DNA from: Streptomyces oceani
GTDB lineage: Bacteria > Actinomycetota > Actinomycetes > Streptomycetales > Streptomycetaceae
Direction of reading: 5' to 3'
Assembly: GCF_001751245.1 (NCBI RefSeq)
Contig: NZ_LJGU01000152.1
Location: 62,001-126,000, forward strand
DNA length: 64,000 bases
Shown here piece after piece: positions 43,701 to 52,900 of the stretch; the first letter of the stretch is position 1; every line of letters starts with the position of its first letter. The notes beneath the pieces are model-generated. The model searched no databases. It saw only the letters and a list, made by a program, of their open reading frames with translations, and was not told the DNA's origin. Made by a program: the position numbers and the translations under genes.

Positions 43701-43954
43701 AGTTCCGCACTGACGGGGAGTCCGGCGATCACCTCGTCGACCGCCGTGCCGCCGTTGTCCACGAACAGCCCGGCGTCGCGCAACTGGCTGAGTAGGAGCC
43801 TGCTGAGCAGTTCCTCGTCGAGGAGCGCGTCCGCCTCCCGGGCGCCGCCGGGGGCCGTCGTACGGGCCGCGATGTCCCGGCACAACCGGTCCAGTGGCAC
43901 CGCAACGCCCGCCCGGGCCGTGGTGATCGTCTCCTGGTGGGTGATGCCCCACAT
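34739..43954 (-). CDS. Trans-AT type I PKS: MT-ACP-KS-DH-KR-ACP-KS0-ACP-TE
   Basis: Product of 3071 residues, last PKS of the line. Approximate residue positions: MT (SAM motif ILEIGAGTGGGSRQ, 214), ACP (Ser474), KS (Cys733, normal His motifs), DH (His1203 in DHVVKGQRVLPG), KR (VTGGLGGVG, 1637), ACP (Ser1943), KS0 (2022-2450; Cys2190), ACP (GFSSILA, Ser2682), TE (GGYSLGG, Ser2815; Asp in TMLDAMYG; His in DVDSSNHF). The KS0 has Ser2324 for the first catalytic His (VEASANGSALGD) and Asn2364 for the second (KSTLGNLEAA), so it should transfer but not elongate. No AT is present between KS and DH. The MT-ACP N-terminus completes the module whose KS-KR ends the previous protein, predicting an alpha-methyl group. 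The DH-KR module gives an alpha,beta-double bond next to the released carboxyl. The TE probably makes a macrolactone. The gene starts directly after the stop of the preceding PKS (TAGATG). Confidence 0.92.
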   Translation of the reverse strand: MWGITHQETITTARAGVAVPLDRLCRDIAARTTAPGGAREADALLDEELLSRLLLSQLRDAGLFVDNGGTAVDEVIAGLPVSAELRRWAGESVRQLLIRGHLHGDMTDPRPGAAESTRDLWAEWEERSARWARDTDLRAQVRLLDTTLRALPRILTGALPATDVLFPDSSLELVEGIYQGNPVTDVFNGALADTVAAVVRETVHEDRRARVRILEIGAGTGGGSRQVFERLEPFASQVETYCYTDLSRSFLLHAEEEYGPDQPYLDYRLFDVEKPLAAQGMELGGFDLVLATNVLHATRNIRGTLRNAKAALKENGVLLANEISAYSLFTHLTFGLLPGWWRYEDAELRIPGSPGLSPESWSEVLEDEGFDSVSFPAAGLHDLGYQILAARSDGLIRQEVERETGAQRDDTRPGAAGAEPEPRRESPQRGTSVSDGALEQHVRDVVLDQLAQALKVDRARIDADDAFMDYGVDSIIGVRLIHQINERLGVDLATTELFDHPSVRQLTEHVLDEHQARAAASLSAESVTDTAEPAVVEERPAGARAARDSTVSGAAVPGAAVPTAAQRPAVREREPIAIVGMSGRFGGSPDVEKLWEHLVRGDDLVEEVSRWDLPDPPAGTPVCRHGSFIDDHDRFDPGFFNLSGVEATYMDPQQRVFLEEAWKALEDAGYAGSATRGNRCGVYVGCQDSGYTALFGDEVPAPAMWGNALSALPARISYHLDLQGPAVAVDTACSSSLVAIHLACQGLWGGETEMALAGGVSVQCTPEFYRLAGRAGMLSPSGRCHTFDDRADGFVPGEGAGVVVLKPLRKAQADGDHVHGVVSGSGINQDGASNGLTAPSAKSQERLETSVYDAFGIDPEGIQLVEAHGTGTKLGDPIEYHALKRAFGHHTDRREFCALGSIKSNLGHTTTAAGVAGVIKVLLSLRHGRIPPSINFETGNSHIDFARSPFYVNTVDRPWEVAAGEKRRAAVSSFGVSGTNAHMVIEEAPRQALRDDAYPVHLVTLSADTAEQLREQAERLATHCAACPGLDLDDVSFTLLLGRKHLAYRLACVARDQDELVHALRQWLTTGTGPRVHVGERTEEDQQARDSLKGYGDDCIHRSLSVTDIESRTELLLTVADLYARGYDLDHAALFAGRRPRRVPLPTYPFARDRYWVPAVSHPAMREPVTSAPHPLLHVNVSTLRSQRYESTFTGREYFLTDHVVKGQRVLPGVACLEMARAAAELAEPERDAWGITLRNVAWARPVVADGPSVALTTTLTPGDRDEIDFAITGTDAVVHSQGRVIRKPGAPAVLDVERIRAACGRAELDAARLYPLYERIGFEYGPAHRGVECLHIGRDELLVRLSQPDSVRDTLDAFVLHPSLLDSMLQGSLGIGAASVPDSALDVSGMKPSLPFALDELQVLGPCTERMWAWIRYSPDTVKDSTVFKLDIDLCDERGSVRARVKGISYRVLAEETEDDEACVTFLPAWERREPVAAEGEPARQVVLLCDMPGLADAMEARHPSVEVLRLTSAETGSAERFTEYAAQALGHVQGALPGSARQPVLMRLVVPEDGEPALAQGLLGLLKSARAEDPGLLVQAVLVDAGEGTDRLAAQVATGGSRVHGDCVRFRGTEAEVLTWAEHQEPPERRVPWKNGGVYLVTGGLGGVGALVAADMVAEAGGVTLVLAGRSPLNPEQEGLLARWRAGGADVRYHRVDVADATAVRILVDGIVREHGGLHGVIHSAGVVRDNFVGRKTERECREVLAPKVAGVVNLDEASKDLPLDFFVVFSAVAGVFGNTGQADYAAANAFLDAYARHRRGLVERGLRTGASVSVDWPLWAEGGMRVDERTESVMRERLGMRPMPTATGVRALYAALDAAHPQVLVIAGDAARIRSTVLGEEPEPERTPVPTVGRPAAVTAGRVPNAKVVGYLRTIVSEAIQVPAHRLDPATPFDRYGVDSVLALTITNRLEVDFGSLPKTLLFEHQCVHDLSRYLLDAHAETLESVLGLDAEPEEAVAAPPQARVSTAPEPRSRPSEPGEDEAIAVIGLSGRYPGAADLDELWENLVTARDCVTEVPADRWEHERGTTDPGELPGWGGFLDGVADFDALLFGVAPSEAAIMDPQTRLFLECVWTLLESSGYTRERLRSRHGSRVGVYVGTMYQQYQLLSSDVAHESITSVVSGSAVANRASHFFDLRGPSMAVDTTCSSSLVAIQMACEELRRGGSELMIVGGVNLSLHPKKFLGLRMTGLMGSGPDSRAFLDGDGFVPAEGVGAVLLKPVSRAVSDGDEILAVIRSSSVNHKGRTNGPMVPGVEQQEELVEDNLRKAGVHPRTVSYVEASANGSALGDAIEFSALKNVFGRHTSDEGFCALGTVKSTLGNLEAASGVAQLSKVALQMRHGKLPPPLRRGRLNPGLELDGTAFYLPERATRWDRPVVEIDGVERRYPRRATISAFGAGGSNAHLVVEEYLPEGDGRTPTERGPAPQVVVLSARTADRLRVHVRRVLEFVRAHDELSLADVAYTLQRGREPMEHRLALVAGQMKELVAGLEHYLADEATNTAPVPLFTGDTGRDGADVGALLTGSVGDAVLRQLLAEDRPEDIALFWARGGTVPWEQVRSVGGAGRLVPALPTYPFDRQRHWVNPGRPDEVSAPAPLVAESEPAPRPAPEGIAGVVAELLGLPAAELRLDAPLEDLGFSSILATQLLQRIQAGFAPEASLPELAECRSTRDLVRRFEATARSGPAGPEGIPEVVRLNGSTRGRPVFWFHGGLGGVEAYGVLADSVERPFYGIQARGWMTDSEPLTGIRAMAAHYADIIRTVQPEGPYDLGGYSLGGLLSYEVARQLQERDCVVETITMLDAMYGEEVSARTMSRKDMVLQQVNALLQAGARSWDTDDDAPAPFIAGYEVDLSRQPDELLDELLALAGQRGLVGAAADVRARIEHHVRVLEAYQVLDYEVLPLPHPESLNCFYFRNSSGLFYGALEPVLSTQDDGEALDHVDYWSEWERRIPQFHRTDVDSSNHFMMLSDEPSLSAIRAFCRVFYNVDRERNRIANGKKWVGRRRAKRRNPEPVNRHTHHDGGKRREGLS

Positions 43955-46900
43955 CTACGCGTTACCCCCCTTGTCTTTGACCAAGCCGAGTTGGTCGAAC
44001 GATCCGCCGAGCAGGACGTCGAGAGCGTTCATGCCGTCCGCGGGCGCGATCGAGCCCGCCCCCGCCCTGCTCATGCGCTCCTGGTGTTCGGGGGTGGCGA
44101 CCACGCCGACACCGCCCCAGTAGCCCCAGTTGATGACCTTGACCGGCATCGACTCGGTCTCCGCGAGCCTGTGGGCGTAGGAGTCCTCGAACACCGAGCC
44201 CGCGACGTAGTTGCACTGCCCGGGCGCCTTCATGAACGAGTTCATCGAGGAGAAGAACAGCATGAAGTCCAGGGGTTCGTCGCCGAACACCTGCGCCATC
44301 CGCACGCTGACGTCGATCTTGGCCGTGACGGCCGCGCGGAAGCGTTCCTCGTCCATCCGCTCGACGCTCTGGTCCAGCAGGGCGATCGCGGAGTGGACCA
44401 CACCGTGGACAGCCGCGTGGTGGTGCTTGATGTGCTCGTAGGCGCGCCGCAGCGACTCCCGATCGGTCGCGTCGGCTCGCACGTAGCTGGGCGCGGGCCC
44501 CAGCTTCGCCAGGCGCCGCAGCTTCTCACGGATCGAGGCATCCTCCTCCCGCCTGCCGATCCAGACGACGTGGGCTCCGTGCGCGCGGATCAGGTGTTCC
44601 GTCCACGCCTCTCCGATACCACCGGCACCACCGATCACGACGTACGTCCCTCCCCGGCGGTACACCGGCGGCCCGGAGGGTTCCTGGGACGCGCCGCGGA
44701 GCGGGACGAGGGTCTGCCGGTACCAGCGCTTCCGACGGCGCGCCCACAGGCTGCCGCGCTCGGCGGCGGGCAGTGCGGAGAGCTCCGCCAACGGCAGGTC
44801 ATCCCCGTCCTCCAAGTCGGCCTGGACGACGTGCCAGTTCGGGTACTCCTTGGCCACGGACCCCATCAGGCCGTGCAGGCCGGAGTGCGTCGGGTCCACG
44901 TGGTCGCCCCGCCGCACCCGTTGACTGCGTTCCGTCAGGACGGTCACCCGGAGGGGACGCTTGCCGTAGCCCGCGCGCAGCAGCGCCTTGAGCGTGCGGA
45001 AGCAGGCGTAGAGACCGCCTTCCTGCGCCTCGACCAGCGCGTCGTCGACGGCCCCCGTGACCTCGGCCGGAGCGGCCCAGACGAGGTGGTCGATCGGCTC
45101 GTCCTGAGCCCGGAACCGTTCCGTGAGCGTCTCCACGGTGTCGACGGCCTCGACCGGGAACCGCTCAGCCGCGGGAAGACCGGGGTGGACGCGCTCCCAC
45201 CGCCGGCGCCCGCAGATCACGACGGTCCGACCGTCCGGGAGGGCGGTGGTGGCCGCTTCGGGCCTGGGCACTGCGTCCCAGACGGGCTTCAACAGGACGT
45301 TCGTGCCCGAGGTCGGGTCCTCGGCTGCCGGCTGGGCCACCGGCGCCGCGCCGGACGCCTCGGCGGGCCGCGGGCCGAGCCAGTAACGCTCACGTGCGAA
45401 GGGGTACGCGGGCAGTGGTACGCGACGCGGTCCACCCCGCGGATGGAGCGAAGTCCAGTCGACCGGAACGCCCCGTACCCAGCGGTCCGCCACTTCCTCG
45501 CCCTCCGTGGGGGTCAGCACGCCTCCCGCGGGAAGGGCGCCTTCCATACCGGCAGCCCGACCGACAGCCTCATCGACGGACCTACCCACGGGCTTACCGA
45601 CGGTGGACGTGTTCTCGCTCCGGCGCTTGGAGACCCGTCCGCTGAACAGGCCGACCGTCGGGCCGTGGTCGACATGCCGGGTCACCTTCTCCACGAGTTC
45701 CCCGCGCGTGGCGGCGACGAAGGCCAGCCGCCACGGCATCGGTTCACGCCCGGTCTGCAGTGAGTACGCCAGGCTCGGCAGGGGCACGGACGGGTGCGCT
45801 TCGACATGGTCCCGGAACCGCTCCGCGACGCTCCGCAGCTGTTCCTCGCTCTTCGCCGACAGCACGAAGACCGAGGTCTCCGTGGCCGCCGCCGGCTCGG
45901 CGTCCCCGTCAGGGTGCTCGTACTCCTCCAGCACCAGGTGGGCGTTCGTACCGCTGAAGCCGAAGGAACTCACGGCCGCGCGACGGGCCTCCCTGGGACC
46001 CACCTTCCAGGGCGCCAGCTCGGTGTTGACGTAGAACGGCGAGTTCGGGAAGTCGAAGTGCTCGTTGGGGTTGCTGAAGTTGAGCGTCGGCACCAACTGC
46101 TTGTTCCGCATGCAGAGCAGGGCCTTCTGGACGGAGGCCACGCCCGCGGCCGCCGAGGTGTGCCCCACGTTGCTCTTGACCGAACCGACGGCGCAGTAGC
46201 CGACCCTGTCGGTCTTCTCCTGGTACACCGAGGCCAGGGCCTCCAGTTCGATGGGGTCCCCGAGCTTGGTGCCCGTTCCGTGCATCTCGACGTAGCTGAT
46301 GCCGCCGGGGTCGACGCCGTACCGCTCGTACACGTCGCGCGCGAGCTCCCGCTGGCTGGCGGCGTTCGGCGCGGTGATGCCGTTGGTCCGTCCGTCCTGG
46401 TTGACGCCGGAGCCCCGGATGACGCCGTGGATACGGTCCCCGTCCCGCTCGGCGTCCGCGAGCCGCTTGAGAACGAGCGCGCCCACTCCCTCGCCCGGCA
46501 CGAACCCGTCGGCGGCGTTGTCGAAGGTCTTGCACCTGCCGTCCGGGGCCAACATCCCCGCGCCGCACATGCTGACGTACGACTCCGCGGTGAGGTAGAG
46601 GGTGACTCCCCCCACCAGGGCCGTGTCGATCTCACCGCCGCGCAGCGCCTGGGTCGCGAGATGGGTGCCGACGAGCGAGGACGAGCAGGCCGTGTCGAGG
46701 GCGATCGCCGGGCCCCTGAGGTTGAGGAAGTAGGCGATACGGGCGGCCGTGATGGCGTTGCTGTTGCTGGTGGCCGCGGTCGCGTCGCTGTCCTGCTCCC
46801 GCATGAGCGCGCTGTACTCGTTGCTCATGATCCCGAGATAGACGCCGCACTTCTGACCGCTGAGCGACTGGACGTCGTATCCCGCGTCCTCGAAGGCGTG

Positions 46901-49900
46901 GTAAGCCTCCTGCAGGAAGAGTCGCTGCTGTGGGTCCATCGCCTCGGCTTCCGCGGGTGGGATGCCGAAGAACAGCGGGTCGAAGACGTCGACGTCGTCG
47001 AGCAGCCCCATCCACTTGCAGTAGACCTTGCCGGGCTGGTTCGGTCGCGGGTCGTAGTACTCGGAGACGTCCCATCGGGACTTCGGGATCTCCCGGACGC
47101 AGTCGCGCCCGTTCGCCAGGTTGTCCCAGTACTCCTCGAGGTTGTCGGCGAGCGGGTACTTGCCCGCCATGCCGACGACGGCGATCGCCTCAGCCGGGGC
47201 GGCGGTCCGGGCCCGCACGGGTTCGGGCTCCGGCTCGCGTACGAGCGCCGGCTCGCGTACGGGCTCCGGCTCGCGTACGAGCGCCGGCTCGGGCGCGGGC
47301 GCGGCAGGGGCAGGGGCAGTCAGCGCCCCGGATTGCCCCGGAGCCTCCAGCTTCCCTACCTCGGCGACGACGCAGGCGGCGAGTTCCTGGACGGACGGGT
47401 GCTCGTAGAGCTTGGTGGCCTGCAGGGCGATGCCGTACCGCTTGTTGAGCACCTTGATCCACTCCACCCCGACGATCGAGTCCAGCCCGAAGTCAGTGAA
47501 GTTGCGGTCCAGGTCCAGCTCGTCCTCCGACAGGTAGAGCGCGTCGGCGAGGCTGCGCAGGAGTTCGGCCCGCACCTCCTCCTCGTCAGGGGCGGGCTCC
47601 CCCTCTTCGCCGACCGGGGACGGCACCGCGGCATCGTCATCCGGCGTGTTGTCGTCCACCGGCTGTTCGGTCCGGAGCTCAGGAGTCCGAGGGCCGGTGG
47701 GCAGCACGGTGCTGAGGTGGGCGGCCAACCCGTTGACGGTGGGGGTCTCGTAGAGCCTGGTCGCCGCCAGCTCCAGCCCGAACCGCTTGTTGACGGCCTT
47801 GATCCACTCCACCCCGACGATCGAGTCCAGCCCGAGGTCGGTGAAGTTCGCCTCTGGATCGACCTCTTCCTCGGCCAGGTACAGGGCCTGGGCAAGGAGC
47901 GTGGTCAGCTCCTCGACGAGGGTCTCCTCATCCGGTCGTACGGGAGCGTGTGCGGCGCTCCGGTCGGGCACGGCGTCCGTCGCGACGAGAGGTACGGACG
48001 GGACGGAACTCCGCGCGGGCGCAACCCGCGGCTCGACGACGCCGGGCGTCTCCACGGCGCCGCTGAGCGGCACGAGGCCGATACCCCGCGGTTTCGACGT
48101 CACGGCCGCACCGGCCGGCGTACCGGGGACCGGCTCGGCCGGCCTCTCCCGCGGCGTTTCCGCCACGTCCCCGGACGTGGTCCGCACCGCACGGGGCGAC
48201 GGTGTGTCCGCCACACCGTCCGTACGGGTGCTCTCCGGAAGCCAGAACCGCTTGCGCGCGAAGGGATAGGTCGGCAGCGAGACCGGGCGCCGCGGCACCG
48301 CGTAGCAGCTGCGCCAGTCGACGCTCAGTCCGTTGACCCACAGCTCCAGGAGCTTGCCGAGCTTGCGCTTGCGGAGCCAGGCGTCGACGACACCGGTCAG
48401 GTCCTCGTCCTCGAACAGCGACGACACCGCGGACGTCGAGCGTTGGGCCCTGCCCCGGTACGAGCCCGGCAGCTCGCGGCCCTCGACATGGGCGCGCAGC
48501 CCGGCGAGGAACTCCGACGCGGACCCGGCGACGAAGGCCAGTCGTTCGTCCATGTCCTCACGCCCCGCCTGCAGGGTGAACGCGATATCGGGCAGGTCCG
48601 CGTCGCTGACCCGCTCTTCTTCCGCCCAGTCGAGCAGACGTTGGGCGTACTCCCGGAGTTGCTCGGCGGTCCGGGCGGACAGGACGACGACCGAGGCCAG
48701 TGGTTCCGCCTCCGGTCCGTGCGGTGTCGTCTCCGCTGGGACGTACTCCGACACGATGACGTGCGCGTTCGAGCCGCCCGCGCCGAATGACGAGATACCC
48801 GCCACGCGTGGATGCTCCCGTGCCGCGCCGTCGGCCGTGGTGATCGTCGGCCGCTTCCACTCGGCGGACTCGCGCTGCACCCGGAAGGGTGTGTCGGCGA
48901 AGTCGATGTGCGGGTTGGGCACCTCCGCGTGCAACGACGGTGCCAGCGTGCGGTGCTGGAGCTGCAGCAGGACCTTGGTCAGCGCGGAGATCCCCGCCGC
49001 GCTCTCGCAGTGCCCGATGTTGCTCTTCACCGAGCCGATGGCGCAGAACTGGCGGTCGTCGGTGTCCCGGGCGAACGCCTTGGTCAGGCCCGCGATCTCG
49101 ATGGGGTCTCCCAGTTCGGTCCCGGTGCCGTGCGCCTCGACGTAGCTCACCGCGCGCGCGTCGACACCCGCCCTGTCCAGCGCCGACGCGATCGTGGCGG
49201 CCTGGGCGTTGGGATTCGGGACGGTGTAGCCGTTGGTCCTGCCCCCGTGGTTCACCGCGGTGGACTTGATGACGCCGTAGATCCGGTCATGGTCGGCGAC
49301 TGCCCGGTCGAGCGGCTTGAGCAGTACGGCGCCCACTCCCTCGCCCGGTACGTAGCCGTCTCCGCCGCTGCCGAAGCTCTCGCACATCCCCCTGCTGGAG
49401 GCGAACCCGGTCTGCCCGAGCAGCAGGTACTTGGCGGGGTGCAGCGACAGGTTGACGCCGCCCGCGACCGCCACCTCGCAGTCGCCCAGCCGCAGACTCT
49501 GGCACGCCAGGTGTAGTGCCGTCAGCGACGACGAGCACATCGTCTTCAGCGTGACGCTCGGCCCGTGCCAGTCGCAGAAGTACGAGACGCGGTTGGCGAT
49601 CGAGGCCGAGTTGCCCGGGATCACCTGACCGCGCTCCAACTCCCGCTCACCGGCCCCGTAGAGCTGGTACTCGTCGTACATCGCGCCGACGAACAGGCCG
49701 ACGTTGCCGTCGACGCCGTTCGAGCGATACGCGCGCAGGTCCTGCCGCGTGTACCCGGCGTCCTGCAGCGTCTCGTAGACGCATTCCAGGAACAGCCGCT
49801 CCTGTGGGTCGATCACCTCCGCCTCTCGGGGCGAGATGCTGAAGAACTGGGGGTCGAACCGGTCGACGTCGCCGAGGAAACCGCCCCACTTGCAGTACGT

Positions 49901-52900
49901 CTTGCCCGGTGTCGAACCGTCCGCGTCGAAGTAGGCGTTGTGGTCCCAGCGGTCGCGGGGTACGGCGGTGACGCTGTCCCTGCCCTCGGACAGGTTGCGC
50001 CAGAACTCCCGCAGGGTGTCGGCCTCCGGGTAGCGCCCGCCCAGCCCGATGATCGCGATGTCTGCGCTCGGTGCCACGGCCTCCGGCGAGCCCGCCGCGG
50101 GTGGCGTGCTGACCGCCGGCGCCGTGGTGACAGCCGTGGTGACCGGAGTGGTGACCGCGCGCGGTTCGCGCTCGGGCACCCGGGTCTCGGGCTCGGTCAC
50201 CGGGGCGGCCAACAGCTCCCGCAGCCGTGCCTCGTGAGCGCCGAGGAAGTACCTGGCCAGGGCCCTGATGTTCTGGTACTCGAAGAAGAGCGTCTTCGGC
50301 AACCGTCCGAAGACGTCCTCCAGCCTGGAGGTCATCGTCAGCGCCATCACCGAGTCGATGCCGTAGCGCTCCATCGGGAGGTCCGCGTCGACACGGTGCG
50401 ACGGCACCTTCAGGACGGTCGCGAGCAGCGACGCGACGTACTCCACCGCCGCCGGTTCCAGTCCGTCGTCCTGCGGCGTCGGCGTGGTGGTGACCCCGCC
50501 CAAGGCACCCTCCGCGTGCTCTGTTGTGTCGGCCTGTCCGGCCTGTCCGGCGTAATCGACGCTCATCAGTCGTGTGTCCTCGCTCGGGTGCTGTGTCCTG
50601 AGAGCACTTCGGAAAGCCGTCACGTCCCCCGCCACGACCAGCAGTTGGTGGTGGCTCGCCCGAAGGCATCGCGCGAAGGCGTCGAGTCCCGCCTCCCGGC
50701 GCAGCGGGGTGATCCCGAAGCGCTCACGGAGCATCGCCTCGCTGGTGGCGTCCGGACGCATCCCGCCCTCGGCCCACAGCGACCAGTTGATCGACACCGT
50801 ACGGCCGCGACGTTCGCCCAGGTCCACCAGGTGCTGCCGGTACTCGGCGAAGGCGTCCATGAACGCGTTCGCGGTCGCGTAGTCGGCTTGGCCGATGTTG
50901 CCGGTCACCGCGGCGCCCGAGGAGAACGTCACGAAGAAGTCGAGGTCCACGTCGCGGGTCGCCTCGTCCAGGTTGACCGTGCCACTCACCTTGGGCAGCA
51001 GGACCCGGGTGAACTCCGCACCGGACTTCCTGAGGATGAAGTTGTCCTCCCGCACCCCCGCGCTGTGGATGACGCCGTCGAGACGCCCCGCGTCCCGTAC
51101 GGTGGCGGCGACCAGGGCCTCGACACCCGCCTGGTCGGTCACGTCGAGTGGCGCGTAGGACACCCGGGCCCCCGAGGCACGCAACTCCGTCACCACCTGA
51201 CGCGACCGCTCCGTCTCCGGAGATCGACCGGTGAGCACGAGGGTGACATCGTCAACGTGTCCCGCGATCTCCTCGGCGAAGATGCGCCCGAGACCACCGA
51301 GGCCGCCGGTGATCAGGTAGACACCGCCGGTACGCCACGGGGACCGGGGCTCGGGCGCCGCGTGGTCCTCGTCCCACACGGTCACTTCCCGCTGTCCGCC
51401 CCGGTAGCGGACCAGCGCGTCCTCCGGGCGCATCCGTTCGTCCGCGAGCCGGGTCCGCAGGGTGGCCACGTCCTCGCGGTCGTCCACGACGACCGCCTGA
51501 CCCGAGACCGCGGGATTCTCCTGGTGCGCCGTCCACCCCAACGCGACCAGACCGGACAGGACCGCCTCAGCCGGCCGGTCCGGCAGTACGACCTGCACGA
51601 GCGTCTCGACATGCGGCTCGTCGCGCAGGACCGCCTTCGTCCGCTCGAAGACCTGCAGCGCGTAGTCGGCGTACCGGCCGTCGGGAGTGGTCGCCCGCGA
51701 GGTGAGGGCCAGCACCTCACACGTACGGTCCGCGGCCACGGCGTCCGCGAGATCACCCGGCTCCACGCACACCAGGGCACGCTGCGGCCCACGGGTGCGC
51801 CGCGCGGGTTCCGGCAGTTCCTGCCGCTGCCAGCGCGGGAACAGCAGGATGCCGGTCTCGTCCGCCGCTCCGTCGGGGGCGGCCCGAACCGAGAAACCCC
51901 GCAGACGCACGCGGACCCGGCCCGTGTCGTCGCAGAGGTCGAGGTCCAGGCGGCGGACGGATCCGTCGGACGGCCCGTCCACACGGTCACGGACCCAGAC
52001 CCACATGGTGGGCTCCAGGAGCCCGAGCACCTCGACGCGTTCCACGGCGAACGGCAACAGGGGACGCGAGGATCCCGCGTCCTTCCACAGCACTCCCAGG
52101 GTGGCCTGCAGCGCCGCGTCCGTCAGCCCCGGGTGCAGCGTGTGGCCTTCCCACGTCCCCCGCGCGGCGGCGGGCAGCGCGAGGCGTGCCAGTGCCTGAC
52201 CGTCGCCGACGAGGACCCGCTCGACGCAGCGGAAGGAGTCGCCGTACTCGATGCCAGCGGCTTGGAACGCGGAGTAGACCCGCGCGGCGTCGAGTTCGCG
52301 GACGCGGCACTCCTCTCGGAGCCGGTCAAGGTCGACATGGTCCCCCGTGGTTTCCGCCAGCGGGACGACCGATCCCCCGCCGTGGACGACCGATGCCGCC
52401 ACGTCGCCGTCGGTGTCCGGGACCGGCGCGGAGACCTCGAAGTGGGTCCGCGCGCCCTCCCGCCGCAGGGTGACGTGCAGGTCACGCGGATGGTCGGGCA
52501 CCTCGAAGGGTCGGGACCAGACCACGTCGGTGAGCGCCAGCCCGGCGGAGTGCTCCGCCCCCGAGGCGTCGGCCACCGCCGCCAGCGCCAGCTCCAGGTA
52601 CGCCGCGCCGGGCAGGACCCTCCGGCCCCCCACCCGGTGACCGTCCAGGACGTCCTCCTCACCGGTGAACGTCGAGGTGTAGCGCTGGGCGGCGAACCCG
52701 GACGTGTTGCGGTGCAGCAACGGGTGCAGCACCGCGGTCGGCACGCTCCTCGCGGGTGACTTCGGCTCGACCCAGTGCCGATCCCTGGCGAAGGGGTACG
52801 TCGGCAGCGGCAGGCGCAGGGGCTCGGGGCCGTCGTGTAGCGCGCGCCAGTCGACGGCCGCGCCGTCGACCCAGACCGCCGCGAGCCGCTGGAGATCCCT

